This document shows, one piece after another, positions 35,565 to 43,899 of a stretch of 64,000 nucleotides of DNA. The stretch lies in assembly GCF_029369745.1 (NCBI RefSeq), contig NZ_CP120210.1:2108001-2172000 (forward strand), written 5' to 3'. Made by a program: the position numbers and the translations under genes. Position 1 is the first letter of the stretch, and each line of letters begins with the position of its first letter. The notes beneath the pieces are model-generated. The model did no database searches and was not told the origin of the DNA. It saw only the letters and a program-made list of their open reading frames with translations. The DNA comes from Amycolatopsis sp. QT-25 (lineage in GTDB: Bacteria; Actinomycetota; Actinomycetes; Mycobacteriales; Pseudonocardiaceae).

Positions 35565-35978
35565 ATGCAACTCAGCGGTTTCGGTGCCTGTGTGCTCGTC
35601 GACGACATCGCCGCGACCACCGCCTGGTGGAAACGGCATCTGCAGTTGACGGTGACGATCGAGCTCGACTGGTTCTCCAGCCTCAACGTCGGCGTTCCGG
35701 GTTATGAAATGAGCTTCGTGAAGCGTGGTCACAAGGCCACGCCGGAGCCGTGGCGGGCGCAGGAAGCGGCAGGCGCCATGGTCGGCTTCATGGTCGGCGA
35801 CGCGGCGGCCGAATACGAGCGGCTGCGCGAGGAGGGGGTCAAGCTCGTCACCGAGCTCGTGGACGAGGAATTCGGCCAGCGGCACTTCTACATCGAGGAC
35901 CTGAACGGCTTCCTGATCGACATCATCGAGGTGATCCCGCCGTCGCCGGAGTGGTTGGCCGCCAACGGGCTGGCGTAA
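35565..35978 (+). CDS. VOC (glyoxalase/bleomycin-resistance fold) protein
   Basis: 137 residues. GACVLVDDIAATTAWWKRHL and GHKATPEPWRAQEAAGAMVG with EFGQRHFYIEDLNGFLIDII, the last being the usual C-terminal VOC strand. Such proteins may bind drugs, open metal-chelated substrates or act as lyases. ATG at 35565 with GGAGGAAA. Likely controlled by the divergent TetR. Confidence 0.85.
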   Translation: MQLSGFGACVLVDDIAATTAWWKRHLQLTVTIELDWFSSLNVGVPGYEMSFVKRGHKATPEPWRAQEAAGAMVGFMVGDAAAEYERLREEGVKLVTELVDEEFGQRHFYIEDLNGFLIDIIEVIPPSPEWLAANGLA

Positions 35979-35998
35979 TACCGCTTCGGATGCCCGGC

Positions 35999-36036
35999 CG
36001 TGAAGGCCTCTTTCCCCGGGGAAGGAGGCCTTCACG
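35999..36036. repeat. 38-bp palindromic hairpin after the VOC gene (repeat family with 56918-56970)
   Basis: Outer arms CGTGAAGGCCTC (35999-36010) and its complement (36025-36036); the loop carries TTCCCC/GGGGAA, making a nearly continuous 18-bp stem. Likely terminator of the VOC gene; the outer arm recurs exactly at 56920-56931. Confidence 0.8.
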
Positions 36037-36055
36037 GCGTGGGGGACACTGGGGT

Positions 36056-37270
36056 GTGCCCGCGTTGCTGCCCGAAACCACCACACCCGTCGAGTCCGCG
36101 CTCCCCGAGAGCGCGCTGGAAGGGCTCGGCACCCGGCCGTTCGGCGTCTACGTGCACGTCCCTTTCTGCGCGACCCGTTGCGGCTACTGCGACTTCAACA
36201 CCTACACCGCCGGAGAGCTGGACAGCGGTTCGTCGCCGCAGTCCTGGCTCGAAGGTCTCAAGCGCGAGTTCGACCTGGCCGCGCGCGTGCTGGGGAACCC
36301 GCCCGCGGTCGACACCGTCTTCGTCGGCGGCGGCACCCCGTCTCTTCTCGGCGCCGATGGGCTCCGAAGCGTCCTCGACGCCGTTCGTGACGGCTTCGGG
36401 CTCGCGCCGGACGCCGAGGTGACGACGGAGTCCAATCCGGAGTCCACCTCGCCCGAGTTCTTCGCGGGCATCCGCGACGCCGGGTACAACCGGATCTCAC
36501 TGGGGATGCAGTCGGCCGCTCAGCACGTGCTGAAGATCCTCGACCGCGTGCACACCCCGGGCCGTCCGGTCGCGGCCGCCGAAGAGGCGCGTGCCGCCGG
36601 GTTCGACCACGTCAACCTCGACGTCATCTACGGCACGCCGGGGGAACGGGCCGAAGACCTCCAGGCCTCGCTGGACGCGGTGCTGGCGGCCGGCGTCGAC
36701 CACGTTTCGGCCTACGCCCTGATCGTCGAAGAAGGCACCGCGCTCGCCCGCCGCGTCCGCCGCGGTGAACTGCCCGCGCCGGACGACGACGTGCTCGCCG
36801 CCGACTACGAGATGATCGACCGCGTTCTCGCTTCCGCCGGGTTGCGCTGGTACGAAGTGTCCAACTGGGCGGCCTCGGAAGAAGCCCGCTGCCGGCACAA
36901 CATCGGTTACTGGCGCGGCGGCGACTGGTGGGGCGCCGGACCCGGCGCGCACAGCCACGTCGGTGGCGTCCGCTGGTGGAACGTCAAGCACCCGGCCCGT
37001 TACGCCGCGTCCCTCGCCGCCGGGGACTCACCGGCCGCGGGCCGCGAACTGCTGACCGACGGGGACCGGCACCTGGAACGCGTGATGCTGGAACTCCGGC
37101 TGTCCGAAGGACTTCCACTGGACGCGCTCGACGACGACGGCCGGGCCGAAGCCCGCGCCGCCGCCGCCGAAGGGCTGCTCGATCAGTCCGCTTTGGACGA
37201 TCAGCGCCGTGCCGTGCTGACCGACCGCGGGCGGTTGCTGGCGGACGGCCTGGTGCGCCGGCTCACCTGA
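36056..37270 (+). CDS. hemW: Heme chaperone/coproporphyrinogen-III-oxidase-like radical SAM protein
   Basis: 404 residues. Radical-SAM cluster motif CATRCGYC (Cx3Cx2C) within YVHVPFCATRCGYCDFNTY, VDTVFVGGGTPSLL, RISLGMQSAAQHVLKILDR, and a HemN C-terminal domain (RHNIGYWRGGDWWGAGPGAH). The Cys spacing without the extra Cys of true HemN points to HemW, which hands heme to apoproteins. GTG at 36056 gives the family N-terminus. Equivalent of Rv2388c. Confidence 0.92.
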   Translation: MPALLPETTTPVESALPESALEGLGTRPFGVYVHVPFCATRCGYCDFNTYTAGELDSGSSPQSWLEGLKREFDLAARVLGNPPAVDTVFVGGGTPSLLGADGLRSVLDAVRDGFGLAPDAEVTTESNPESTSPEFFAGIRDAGYNRISLGMQSAAQHVLKILDRVHTPGRPVAAAEEARAAGFDHVNLDVIYGTPGERAEDLQASLDAVLAAGVDHVSAYALIVEEGTALARRVRRGELPAPDDDVLAADYEMIDRVLASAGLRWYEVSNWAASEEARCRHNIGYWRGGDWWGAGPGAHSHVGGVRWWNVKHPARYAASLAAGDSPAAGRELLTDGDRHLERVMLELRLSEGLPLDALDDDGRAEARAAAAEGLLDQSALDDQRRAVLTDRGRLLADGLVRRLT

Positions 37271-37280
37271 GCCGAAGGAC

Positions 37281-37309
37281 GCTTTCGCCGCATCTCACGA
37301 GACGAAAGC
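37281..37309. terminator. Possible terminator after hemW
   Basis: Inverted repeat GCTTTCG (37281-37287) and CGAAAGC (37303-37309) eleven bases beyond the hemW stop; short stem, modest support. Confidence 0.4.
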
Positions 37310-37418
37310 ATCGCAGAACGCGGTCGCGCGGCTCTGAGCCGGCCGGTGTTGGCGTGGTGCCGCGGTTCCGTCGACACTCGCGATCGGCCTGGCCGGGCAC
37401 ACGCGTGTCCCGCGACAC

Positions 37419-38093
37419 TCACGGCGCGGTGGAGGCCAAGCCGCGCAAGAAAAGATCGATGGCGAACTCGAACCGTTCGTATGCGGTCTCCGCGGTGAAG
37501 TACTCACCCGAAGCCAGCAGGTTCGGGAATGCGCCGGGCCGGAACGACGTCATGTACTCGACCATCCGCTTGCCGCGTTCTTCCTGGTCGGCCAGGTCGA
37601 TGTCGCCGTGTTGCCAGCCGGCGCCTTCGTAGGCGAAAGCCTTGGCATAGAGCCATAACGCGTCCGCGGCGAACAGCGCCCGCTTGAGGTCGAGGCCGCC
37701 GGCGCGCAGCACGGCGAGCATGGCTTCGGCCTGCTGCAAGGCGTTCGCCCCGACCGGTACGGGGATGGACCACGCGATCTTGGCGATCCCGGGGAACGAC
37801 GTCAGCGCGCGCACGTTCTCCCGCAGCAGTTCTTTCGCCTGCTCGACCCACCGTTCCGGATCGGGTTCGGGGAACGGGCCGAAGGCGAGGACGTGGTCGA
37901 CCATCAGCTCGTGGAGCTCTTCCTTGTTCGCGACATGGGCGTAGAGCGACGCCGGGCCGGTCTCCAGTGCCTGGGCCACGCGCCGCATGCTCACCGCTTC
38001 CAGCCCCTCGGTGGCGAGGAGGTCCAATGCCGTTTTCACCACGAGCTCCTGGGACAGCACGGGTTTCTCGGCGCGACGCCGGGGCCTGCTCAC
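37419..38093 (-). CDS. TetR-family regulator (TetR_C tetracyclin-repressor-like)
   Basis: 224 residues. HTH: LSQELVVKTALDLLATEGLE, AVSMRRVAQALETGPASLYA, HVANKEELHELMVDHVL, the close match to TetR itself and its ligand-binding class. GTG at 38093 (VSRPRRRAEK) with CAGGAGG upstream. Divergent from the SnoaL-like gene; three copies of GAACGSTGTTC lie between them. Confidence 0.92.
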   Translation of the reverse strand: MSRPRRRAEKPVLSQELVVKTALDLLATEGLEAVSMRRVAQALETGPASLYAHVANKEELHELMVDHVLAFGPFPEPDPERWVEQAKELLRENVRALTSFPGIAKIAWSIPVPVGANALQQAEAMLAVLRAGGLDLKRALFAADALWLYAKAFAYEGAGWQHGDIDLADQEERGKRMVEYMTSFRPGAFPNLLASGEYFTAETAYERFEFAIDLFLRGLASTAP

Positions 38094-38132
38094 TTCGTTC
38101 GCCTCCTGGTCCGGGGTTCCGGGGAACTCTAC

Positions 38133-38186
38133 TTGACGCGAACGGTGTTCGGCTGTAGAACGGTGTTCGTCAAACGAACGCTGTTC
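38133..38186. promoter_or_regulatory. Promoter with three evenly spaced TetR operators
   Basis: Palindrome GAAC-N3-GTTC occurs at 38140-38150 (GAACGGTGTTC), 38158-38168 (GAACGGTGTTC) and 38176-38186 (GAACGCTGTTC), exactly 18 bp apart. TTGACG (38133-38138) and TAGAAC (38156-38161) form a -35/-10 pair with 17-bp spacing reading toward the plus-strand gene; operators one and two overlap it. Confidence 0.8.
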
Positions 38187-38204
38187 GTCGAACTGGAGGA
38201 CATG

Positions 38205-38618
38205 ATGACCGGACGACAGGCCGAAGTCCTGGCCGTACTGAGCGAACTCGCCGACGCGTGGAACGACGGCGACGCGGCCGCGTACGCGTCGCACTTCACC
38301 GAAGACGCCGACTACGTGACCTTTTTCGGAATGAACATGCCTGGCCGGACGATGATCGAAAGCGCGCATCGATCCCTGTTCGAGGGTCCGCTCAAGGGGT
38401 CGAAACTGGCAACCGGCTGGGGCGAGCCCAAGGTCCGGTTCATCCGGCCGGACGTCGCGATCGTCGTGTCCGGCGGCGGCTCGTCGCTGTCGGACGACAA
38501 GCCGGAGCCGAGCCGGGAATCGACGCTGACCTACGTGCTCGTGGAGGAGTCCGACGGCTGGCGCGTCGCGGCCTTCCAGAACACCCGGGTGAGCGACCCG
38601 GCCACGAGGGCATCGTGA
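38205..38618 (+). CDS. SnoaL-like/DUF4440-type cystatin-fold protein
   Basis: 137 residues. VLAVLSELADAWNDGDAAAY, ASHFTEDADYVTFFGMNMPG and STLTYVLVEESDGWRVAAFQ give the SgcJ/EcaC (nuclear-transport-factor-2-like) fold; members are often ligand-binding or oxygenase-like with unknown roles. GGAGGA precedes two adjacent ATG codons (38202 and 38205); I took the second for spacing. The stop overlaps the next start (GTGA). Confidence 0.82.
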   Translation: MTGRQAEVLAVLSELADAWNDGDAAAYASHFTEDADYVTFFGMNMPGRTMIESAHRSLFEGPLKGSKLATGWGEPKVRFIRPDVAIVVSGGGSSLSDDKPEPSRESTLTYVLVEESDGWRVAAFQNTRVSDPATRAS

Positions 38619-38971
38619 AGCTCCTGGCCGAGGTGTCCGGTGTGGTCCCCGTGCCGGTCGCCGAGGTCTTCATCCGGATCGCGGGGACGCTGCGGGCCCA
38701 GCCGTACAACCCCGGCTTCGAGATGGATGCCGAGCGTCGTTTCCTCGCGCAGCAGGGTGGCTGGTGGTATCGCGGCGAGTACACCGTCGAGGCGGACCCG
38801 GCCGGGGCCCGGGTGACCCACCGCGTGTACAACGTCGCTACCTGGAGCCGATGGGCGGTTCCCCTGGCGAATCGGTTCTTCATCGGATTCCCGGAACGAG
38901 TCACGGAGGGCTTCGATCGGATGCTGGGAGACCTGACCCGGCCCGGCGGCGAGGGGCGTACGCTCGGTTAG
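38615..38971 (+). CDS. SRPBCC-fold lipid/ligand-binding protein
   Basis: 118 residues. VKLLAEVSGVVPVPVAEVFI at the start and WWYRGEYTVEADPAGARVTH with WAVPLANRFF later resemble polyketide-cyclase/START-like proteins. Function unknown. GTG at 38615 is coupled to the preceding gene, so both are under the TetR promoter. Its last codons overlap the iron box of the next gene. Confidence 0.65.
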   Translation: MKLLAEVSGVVPVPVAEVFIRIAGTLRAQPYNPGFEMDAERRFLAQQGGWWYRGEYTVEADPAGARVTHRVYNVATWSRWAVPLANRFFIGFPERVTEGFDRMLGDLTRPGGEGRTLG

Positions 38972-38981
38972 GTTCACCTAA
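38963..38981. promoter_or_regulatory. Iron box (DmdR/IdeR operator)
   Basis: CTCGGTTAGGTTCACCTAA matches the streptomycete DmdR consensus TTAGGTTAGGCTCACCTAA at 16 of 19 bases by my count, and GGTTAGGT/ACCTAACC (38966-38983) is a perfect dyad with a 2-bp centre. Eighteen bases before the siderophore-interacting protein ATG. Confidence 0.85.
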
Positions 38982-39000
38982 CCCAGGAAAGGGAGCGTGC

Positions 39001-39801
39001 ATGGCCGAGGCGCGGAGAGCGGTATCGGCGACCCGGTTGCGGGTGCTGCGCACCGAGCGGATCACCCCGCACATGGTCCGGATCGTCGCTGGGGGCGAAG
39101 AGATCGCCTCGTTCCAGCCCAACGAATTCACCGACGCCTACGTCAAGGTGCACTTCCGGGTGCCCGGTGTCACCTATCCCGAACCGTTCGACCTGGCACG
39201 TGTCCGCGAGGAACTGCCGCGCGAGCAGTGGCCGCGGATGCGGTCCTACACCGTCCGGGCCTTCGACGCGAATCTCGGCGAACTGGTGCTCGACTTCGTC
39301 CACCACGGTGACGAGGGCGTCGCCGGGCCGTGGGCGGCCGCCGCGAAACCGGGCGACGAACTGCTCGTTTCCGGACCCGGCGGGGCGTACGCGCCGGGCG
39401 CGGAGGCCGACTGGCATCTGCTCGCCGGGGACGAGAGCGCCTTGCCGGCGATCGCCGCTTCGCTCGAGGCGATGCCGGCGGGTGTTCCCGTGCACGCGTT
39501 CCTCCTCGTGGAGGACGCCGCCGAGGAGCAGTCGCTGACCACCAAGGGCGACGCGCGCATCACCTGGCTGCACCGAAGCCGGGGCGACGATCTCGCGGCC
39601 GCCGTCCGCGCGCTCGACTGGGGTGAGGGTGTCGTGCAGGCGTTCGTCCACGGCGAGGCCGGGTTCGTCCGGGATCTGCGACGCCACCTGCTGGACGACC
39701 GGGGCATGCGGCGCGACCTGCTGTCGATCTCCGGGTACTGGCGGATCGGGAAGACCGACGAGGCGTGGCGACTGGAGAAACAGGCCGAGCGGAACGCGTA
39801 G
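39001..39801 (+). CDS. Siderophore-interacting protein (FAD-dependent ferric-siderophore reductase)
   Basis: 266 residues. N-terminal FAD_binding_9 domain with TERITPHMVRIVAGG, YVKVHFRVPG and MRSYTVRAFD, then a SIP C-terminal NAD(P)H-binding domain with HLLAGDESALPAIAASLEAM and HGEAGFVRDLRRHLL. Releases iron in the cytoplasm by reducing ferric siderophore. ATG at 39001 with AAAGGGAGC. The iron box directly upstream predicts induction under iron limitation. Confidence 0.93.
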   Translation: MAEARRAVSATRLRVLRTERITPHMVRIVAGGEEIASFQPNEFTDAYVKVHFRVPGVTYPEPFDLARVREELPREQWPRMRSYTVRAFDANLGELVLDFVHHGDEGVAGPWAAAAKPGDELLVSGPGGAYAPGAEADWHLLAGDESALPAIAASLEAMPAGVPVHAFLLVEDAAEEQSLTTKGDARITWLHRSRGDDLAAAVRALDWGEGVVQAFVHGEAGFVRDLRRHLLDDRGMRRDLLSISGYWRIGKTDEAWRLEKQAERNA

Positions 39802-39811
39802 CCTCGGTCGC

Positions 39812-41047
39812 ATGATCGAGCTGAAGGTGGACGTCGACCCGGCCGAGGTGGGTTTCGACGCGGAGCGGTTGCGCCGGATCGACAAGCACTTCGACGGGTA
39901 TTTGGAGCGCAACCGGATTCCGGGGTACCTGGCCGTGGTGGCCAGGAACGGGAAGGTCGCGCATCTCGCGTCGAACGGGCAGCGTGACATCGAGGCCGGG
40001 CTGCCGGTCGAGACCGACACGATCTGGCGCGTCTACTCGATGACGAAGCCGGTCACCTCCGTCGCGGCGATGATGCTCGTCGAAGCCGGGCTCATCGACC
40101 TCAAGGACCCGATCTCCCGCTGGCTGCCGGAGTTCTCGGCACCGCGGGTCTTCGCCGGTGGCTCGCCGGTGAAGCACGCGACCGTGCCCGCGGCCGAACC
40201 GATCCGCCTCTGGCATCTGCTCACCCACACCGCGGGGCTGACCTACGGGTTCCACCGCACGCATCCGGTCGACGCGCTCTACCGGGAGGCGGGGTTCGAC
40301 CTCGGCACCGCGCCGGGGCTCGATCTGGCGGGTGTCTCCGAAGCGATCGCGCGGCTGCCGTTGTTGTTCCAGCCGGGTTCGGAATGGAACTATTCGGTCG
40401 CGACGGACATCCTCGGCAGGCTCGTCGAGGTCGTCTCCGGTCAGTCGCTCGACGCTTTCTTCGCCGAGCGGATCTTCACCCCGCTCGGCATGCACGAGAC
40501 GGGGTTCCAGGCCGCCGCCGGCGACCTCGACCGGCTGGCCGCGCTCTACGTGCCGCATCCGGTCACCAAGGAACCGTTCCGGCACGACGAGCTGGGCAAC
40601 GTCGGCCGTGTTGCGCCCGCGTGCTTCTCCGGCGGCGGGGGGCTGGTCTCCACGGCGGGTGACTTCCATCGGTTCGCCCGGATGCTGGTGCGTGGCGGCG
40701 AACTCGACGGCGTCCGGCTGCTCGGCCCGCGCACGGTGCGGCTCATGGCGGCCAACCACCTGCCCGGCGGGGTGGACCTGGAGACCTACGGGCGGGCCGG
40801 GTTCTCCGAGGCGCCGTACGACGGTTTCGGCTTCGGGCTGGGCTTTTCCGTGCTCGACGACCCGGTGAAGGCCAAGACCCTCGCCAGCGCGGGCGAATTC
40901 GCCTGGGGCGGCGCGGCGAGCACCGCGTTCTGGGTGGACCCGGACCAGGACGTCACGGTCCTGTTCTTCACCCAGTTGCTGCCCTCGTCGACCTATCCGA
41001 TCCGCGTCGAATTGAGGAACCTGGTGTATCAGGCTTTGGTGGACTGA
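39812..41047 (+). CDS. Serine hydrolase, beta-lactamase/penicillin-binding-protein class C fold
   Basis: 411 residues. SxxK motif in WRVYSMTKPVTSV (nucleophile Ser), YxN-type motif in SEWNYSVATDILGR, and a third motif in EFAWGGAASTAFWV. No signal peptide, so cytoplasmic; this group is usually an esterase (EstB-like) rather than a true beta-lactamase. ATG at 39812, ten bases after the siderophore protein, possibly co-transcribed. Substrate unknown. Confidence 0.87.
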   Translation: MIELKVDVDPAEVGFDAERLRRIDKHFDGYLERNRIPGYLAVVARNGKVAHLASNGQRDIEAGLPVETDTIWRVYSMTKPVTSVAAMMLVEAGLIDLKDPISRWLPEFSAPRVFAGGSPVKHATVPAAEPIRLWHLLTHTAGLTYGFHRTHPVDALYREAGFDLGTAPGLDLAGVSEAIARLPLLFQPGSEWNYSVATDILGRLVEVVSGQSLDAFFAERIFTPLGMHETGFQAAAGDLDRLAALYVPHPVTKEPFRHDELGNVGRVAPACFSGGGGLVSTAGDFHRFARMLVRGGELDGVRLLGPRTVRLMAANHLPGGVDLETYGRAGFSEAPYDGFGFGLGFSVLDDPVKAKTLASAGEFAWGGAASTAFWVDPDQDVTVLFFTQLLPSSTYPIRVELRNLVYQALVD

Positions 41048-41057
41048 AGGGGGAGCC

Positions 41058-42287
41058 ATGCGCCGGATCGCGGTGGTCGGGGCCGGTCAAGCCGGGCTGG
41101 TCCTGGCCTTGGGCCTGCGGCGGCACGGGTACGCCGTCACCGTGGTCACCGACCGCGACGCCGAAACGATCCGCGCCGGCGGGCTCATCTCGAACCAGTG
41201 CGTGTTCCACCCCGCGCTGACCAGGGAACGCGCGCTGGGCATCAACTTCTGGGACGGGCACGCCCCGGAGCTCCTCGGCGCGTCGTTCGGGCTCGCCGGC
41301 GATTCCGCGGAGCCCGCCGTGTCGTGGCAGGCCCGGTTCGACCAGCCCGCGCAGTCGGTCGATCAACGGGTCAAGGTGTCCGCCTGGCTGACCGCCTTCG
41401 CCGAACGCGGCGGCGAGGTGCGGATCGGCAAGGTGACCCCGGAGGGCCTGGAGGAGTACGCCCGCGAGTTCGAACTCGTGCTGGTCGCGGCCGGACGAGG
41501 GCCGCAGTTCGACGCCCTCTTCCCGCGTGCCGACGCACGTTCCCCACACCGCGAGCCGCAGCGGACCATCGGGATCCTGTACCTCGTGTCCGGCCGGGAC
41601 GAACCGCTTCCGGTGTATCCGGGCCTGACGTTCGGGCTCTCCCCGGCCGGTGAGCTGTTCGGGCTGCCGATCCAGTCCGTGCGCGGACCCGTCTTCGGGC
41701 TCGGTTTCTTCGGCGTGCCAGGCGGTCCCATGGACGTCTGGGACGGCGTCACCGGCCTCGACGAGCATTTCGCCCTCGCGAAGACGTTGCTGCGCGAGCA
41801 CTTCCCGTGGGTCGAGGAGTCGCTCGCCGACGCGCGCCCCAGCGGGCCGCTCGACGTCCTGCGCGGCCGGGTCCTGCCGATCGTGCGCCATCCGGTCGGG
41901 ACGCTGCCGTCGGGGGCGAAGGTCCTGGCGATGGGCGACGCCGCGGTGACGAACGATCCGATCGCCGGGCAGGGCGCGAACATGGCGGCGCACGCCGCGG
42001 CCGTCTACGAACGGCGCATCCTCGACCACGGTGACCGCCCGTTCGACGAAGCGTTCCTGCACGGCACTTTCGCCGGATACTGGGAAAAGGCGCAGCACGC
42101 GACCCGGCTGAGCAACGATCTCCTCGCTCCGCCGCCGGATCACGTGCTGGCCACCCTGAAAGCCGCGCAGACGGCGCCCGAGGTGGCGCGCCGGTTCGCG
42201 AACATCTTTTCCGACCCCGTCGACTACGCCCGCTGGCTCACCGACGAGGACACCGCCCGGGCCTACCTGGCGTCGAACGGTGCGTGA
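41058..42287 (+). CDS. FAD-dependent monooxygenase of the styrene/indole monooxygenase (StyA) group
   Basis: 409 residues. Rossmann FAD motif RRIAVVGAGQAGLVLALGLR at the N-terminus; no GD...DG-type NADPH motif, as in two-component StyA enzymes. ILYLVSGRDEPLPVYPGLTF and AMGDAAVTNDPIAGQGANMA (second FAD motif) follow. Such enzymes epoxidise styrene or indole using reduced FAD from a StyB reductase; no styB is adjacent, though the FAD-reductase-like siderophore protein is two genes upstream. ATG at 41058 with GGGGGAGCC. Confidence 0.85.
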   Translation: MRRIAVVGAGQAGLVLALGLRRHGYAVTVVTDRDAETIRAGGLISNQCVFHPALTRERALGINFWDGHAPELLGASFGLAGDSAEPAVSWQARFDQPAQSVDQRVKVSAWLTAFAERGGEVRIGKVTPEGLEEYAREFELVLVAAGRGPQFDALFPRADARSPHREPQRTIGILYLVSGRDEPLPVYPGLTFGLSPAGELFGLPIQSVRGPVFGLGFFGVPGGPMDVWDGVTGLDEHFALAKTLLREHFPWVEESLADARPSGPLDVLRGRVLPIVRHPVGTLPSGAKVLAMGDAAVTNDPIAGQGANMAAHAAAVYERRILDHGDRPFDEAFLHGTFAGYWEKAQHATRLSNDLLAPPPDHVLATLKAAQTAPEVARRFANIFSDPVDYARWLTDEDTARAYLASNGA

Positions 42288-43741
42288 TCCGGGGCGCAGA
42301 CGGTGCCGCGCGCCGGAAGGCGCCCGTGGGCCAGGTACACGTCGAGTGCCGCGTCGACACAGGCGCTGCGGTTCGCGGCGCCGTGCCCCCAGGCGTCCAG
42401 CGTCAGGAGTCGCGCGTTGCCGAGGATGCGTTCGGTCCGTTTCGCCCCGGCGTACGGCGTTTCCGGGTCGCCCTTGCCGTTGGCCAGCAACAGGATCGGC
42501 GCGGTCGGCCGGTTCCACGGTCCCGTGTACCGGGCCGGATCGGAGGCGGGCCAGAAGGCGCACGGCAGGGAGAGATACGTGTCGTACGAGCCGAAACCGC
42601 GGCTTTCCCGGTCGGCCGCGCGGGCGGCTCGGGGCCAGGCGGCCGGGTCACGCGGATTCGTGGTGTCCGCGCAGATCGTCCCGCCGCCACCCAACGCGGA
42701 ATCGAAGGGCGTCGGGATGGCCTTCGTCGTGACGGGGTTCGTCGCGGACTGAAGGAATTCCGCCAGCGCGGGGGAGCGGGCCTCGTCGGTCAGCGCGTGG
42801 TGGGTACGCCGGATGACCTCTTGGTAGGTGATCGGTCCCGGCGTGGCTTCGAGCCGGTCGAGGAGCGCGTCGTACTTGGCCCGCAGATCGGTCCCGGGTT
42901 CGCGGAACGCACACCGGGTGTCGGCCGCGCACGTGTCGAGGAACGCCTGGAGCGCGCGGTCCGCGTCCCGGAAGCCGCCGAGCCGGGTGCTGAACGGGAC
43001 GTTCGCGTCCTCCGGACGGTGTCCGGTGGACCAGGCGATCGGGTCGTCGACGGCGTCCAGCGCCAAGGCGCCGACGCGATGCGGGAACAGGTTGGCGTAC
43101 ACCTCGCCCAGGTACGTGCCGTAGGAAAGCCCGTAGTAACGCAGACGGGGCTCGCCGACGGCTTCGCGCAGCCTGTCGAGATCCCTGGCGACGTTCGCGG
43201 TGGACAGGTGCCCCAGCAGCGGCCCGGCGTTGCGGCCGCACGAGGCGGCGACCTCGCGGACGTCGGCGAAGTGCCGGGTCTCCTGTTCGGTGGTGATCGG
43301 GAAGTTTCCCAGAATCCGCTTGAGCGGCTCCGTTTCGGTGTCGCTGGTGAAGCAGCGGACCGGTGTGCTGGCACCGACACCCCGTGGGTCGAAGCCGACG
43401 ATGTCGAACTGCCGGTGCAGGGACGGGGTCTGGAACTTGCTGAAGCGGCCGGGGTTCCCGGGGCCGCCGGGGTTGATGAAGAGGGTGCCTCGTTTGTGTT
43501 CCTGGTCCGTCGCCGGGAGACGGCCGAGGGCGAGGGTGATTCGCGGGCCGCCCGGGTCCTGATAGGACAACGGGACCTCGATCTCGGCGCAGTCGTAACC
43601 CGGCGGCGAGCCGGACGGGCAGGGGCCCCAGTCGAGTCCCTTCGGCGCGGCCGAGACCGCGGGCGTGATCGTGACGGCGGCGAGTGCGGTGAGGGTGAGC
43701 ACAGTGAGGATGGGCAGAGCGGCGATGCGGATTCTGGTCAC
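42263..43741 (-). CDS. Secreted S33 peptidase (tripeptidyl-aminopeptidase-like alpha/beta hydrolase)
   Basis: 492 residues. Signal peptide VTRIRIAALPILTVLTLTAL with cleavage near VSA-AP (about residue 34). Nucleophile elbow GLSYGTYLGEVYA, oxyanion GGPGNPGRFS, TAP C-terminal domain with PILLLANGKGDPETPYAGAK (Asp) and TLDAWGHGAA (His). Likely trims tripeptides or hydrolyses esters outside the cell. GTG at 43741 gives a clean signal peptide; an ATG 19 codons upstream is the alternative. The 3' end overlaps the monooxygenase by 25 bp. Confidence 0.88.
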   Translation of the reverse strand: MTRIRIAALPILTVLTLTALAAVTITPAVSAAPKGLDWGPCPSGSPPGYDCAEIEVPLSYQDPGGPRITLALGRLPATDQEHKRGTLFINPGGPGNPGRFSKFQTPSLHRQFDIVGFDPRGVGASTPVRCFTSDTETEPLKRILGNFPITTEQETRHFADVREVAASCGRNAGPLLGHLSTANVARDLDRLREAVGEPRLRYYGLSYGTYLGEVYANLFPHRVGALALDAVDDPIAWSTGHRPEDANVPFSTRLGGFRDADRALQAFLDTCAADTRCAFREPGTDLRAKYDALLDRLEATPGPITYQEVIRRTHHALTDEARSPALAEFLQSATNPVTTKAIPTPFDSALGGGGTICADTTNPRDPAAWPRAARAADRESRGFGSYDTYLSLPCAFWPASDPARYTGPWNRPTAPILLLANGKGDPETPYAGAKRTERILGNARLLTLDAWGHGAANRSACVDAALDVYLAHGRLPARGTVCAPDHAPFDAR

Positions 43742-43899
43742 CTGGTCAGCGTCTCGCCTCGCGAGCGCGCGATCCCTGGTGCGGGTACCCGGAAACATGG
43801 TGGGGTGTGCCCCTCCATTGGTCAGCAAATAGCGCACCGGGGGGCTTGCGGCAAGACCCCGGCGATGCCGCAGAGTCTTCGGCCGTAGCCGGAGCAGGC

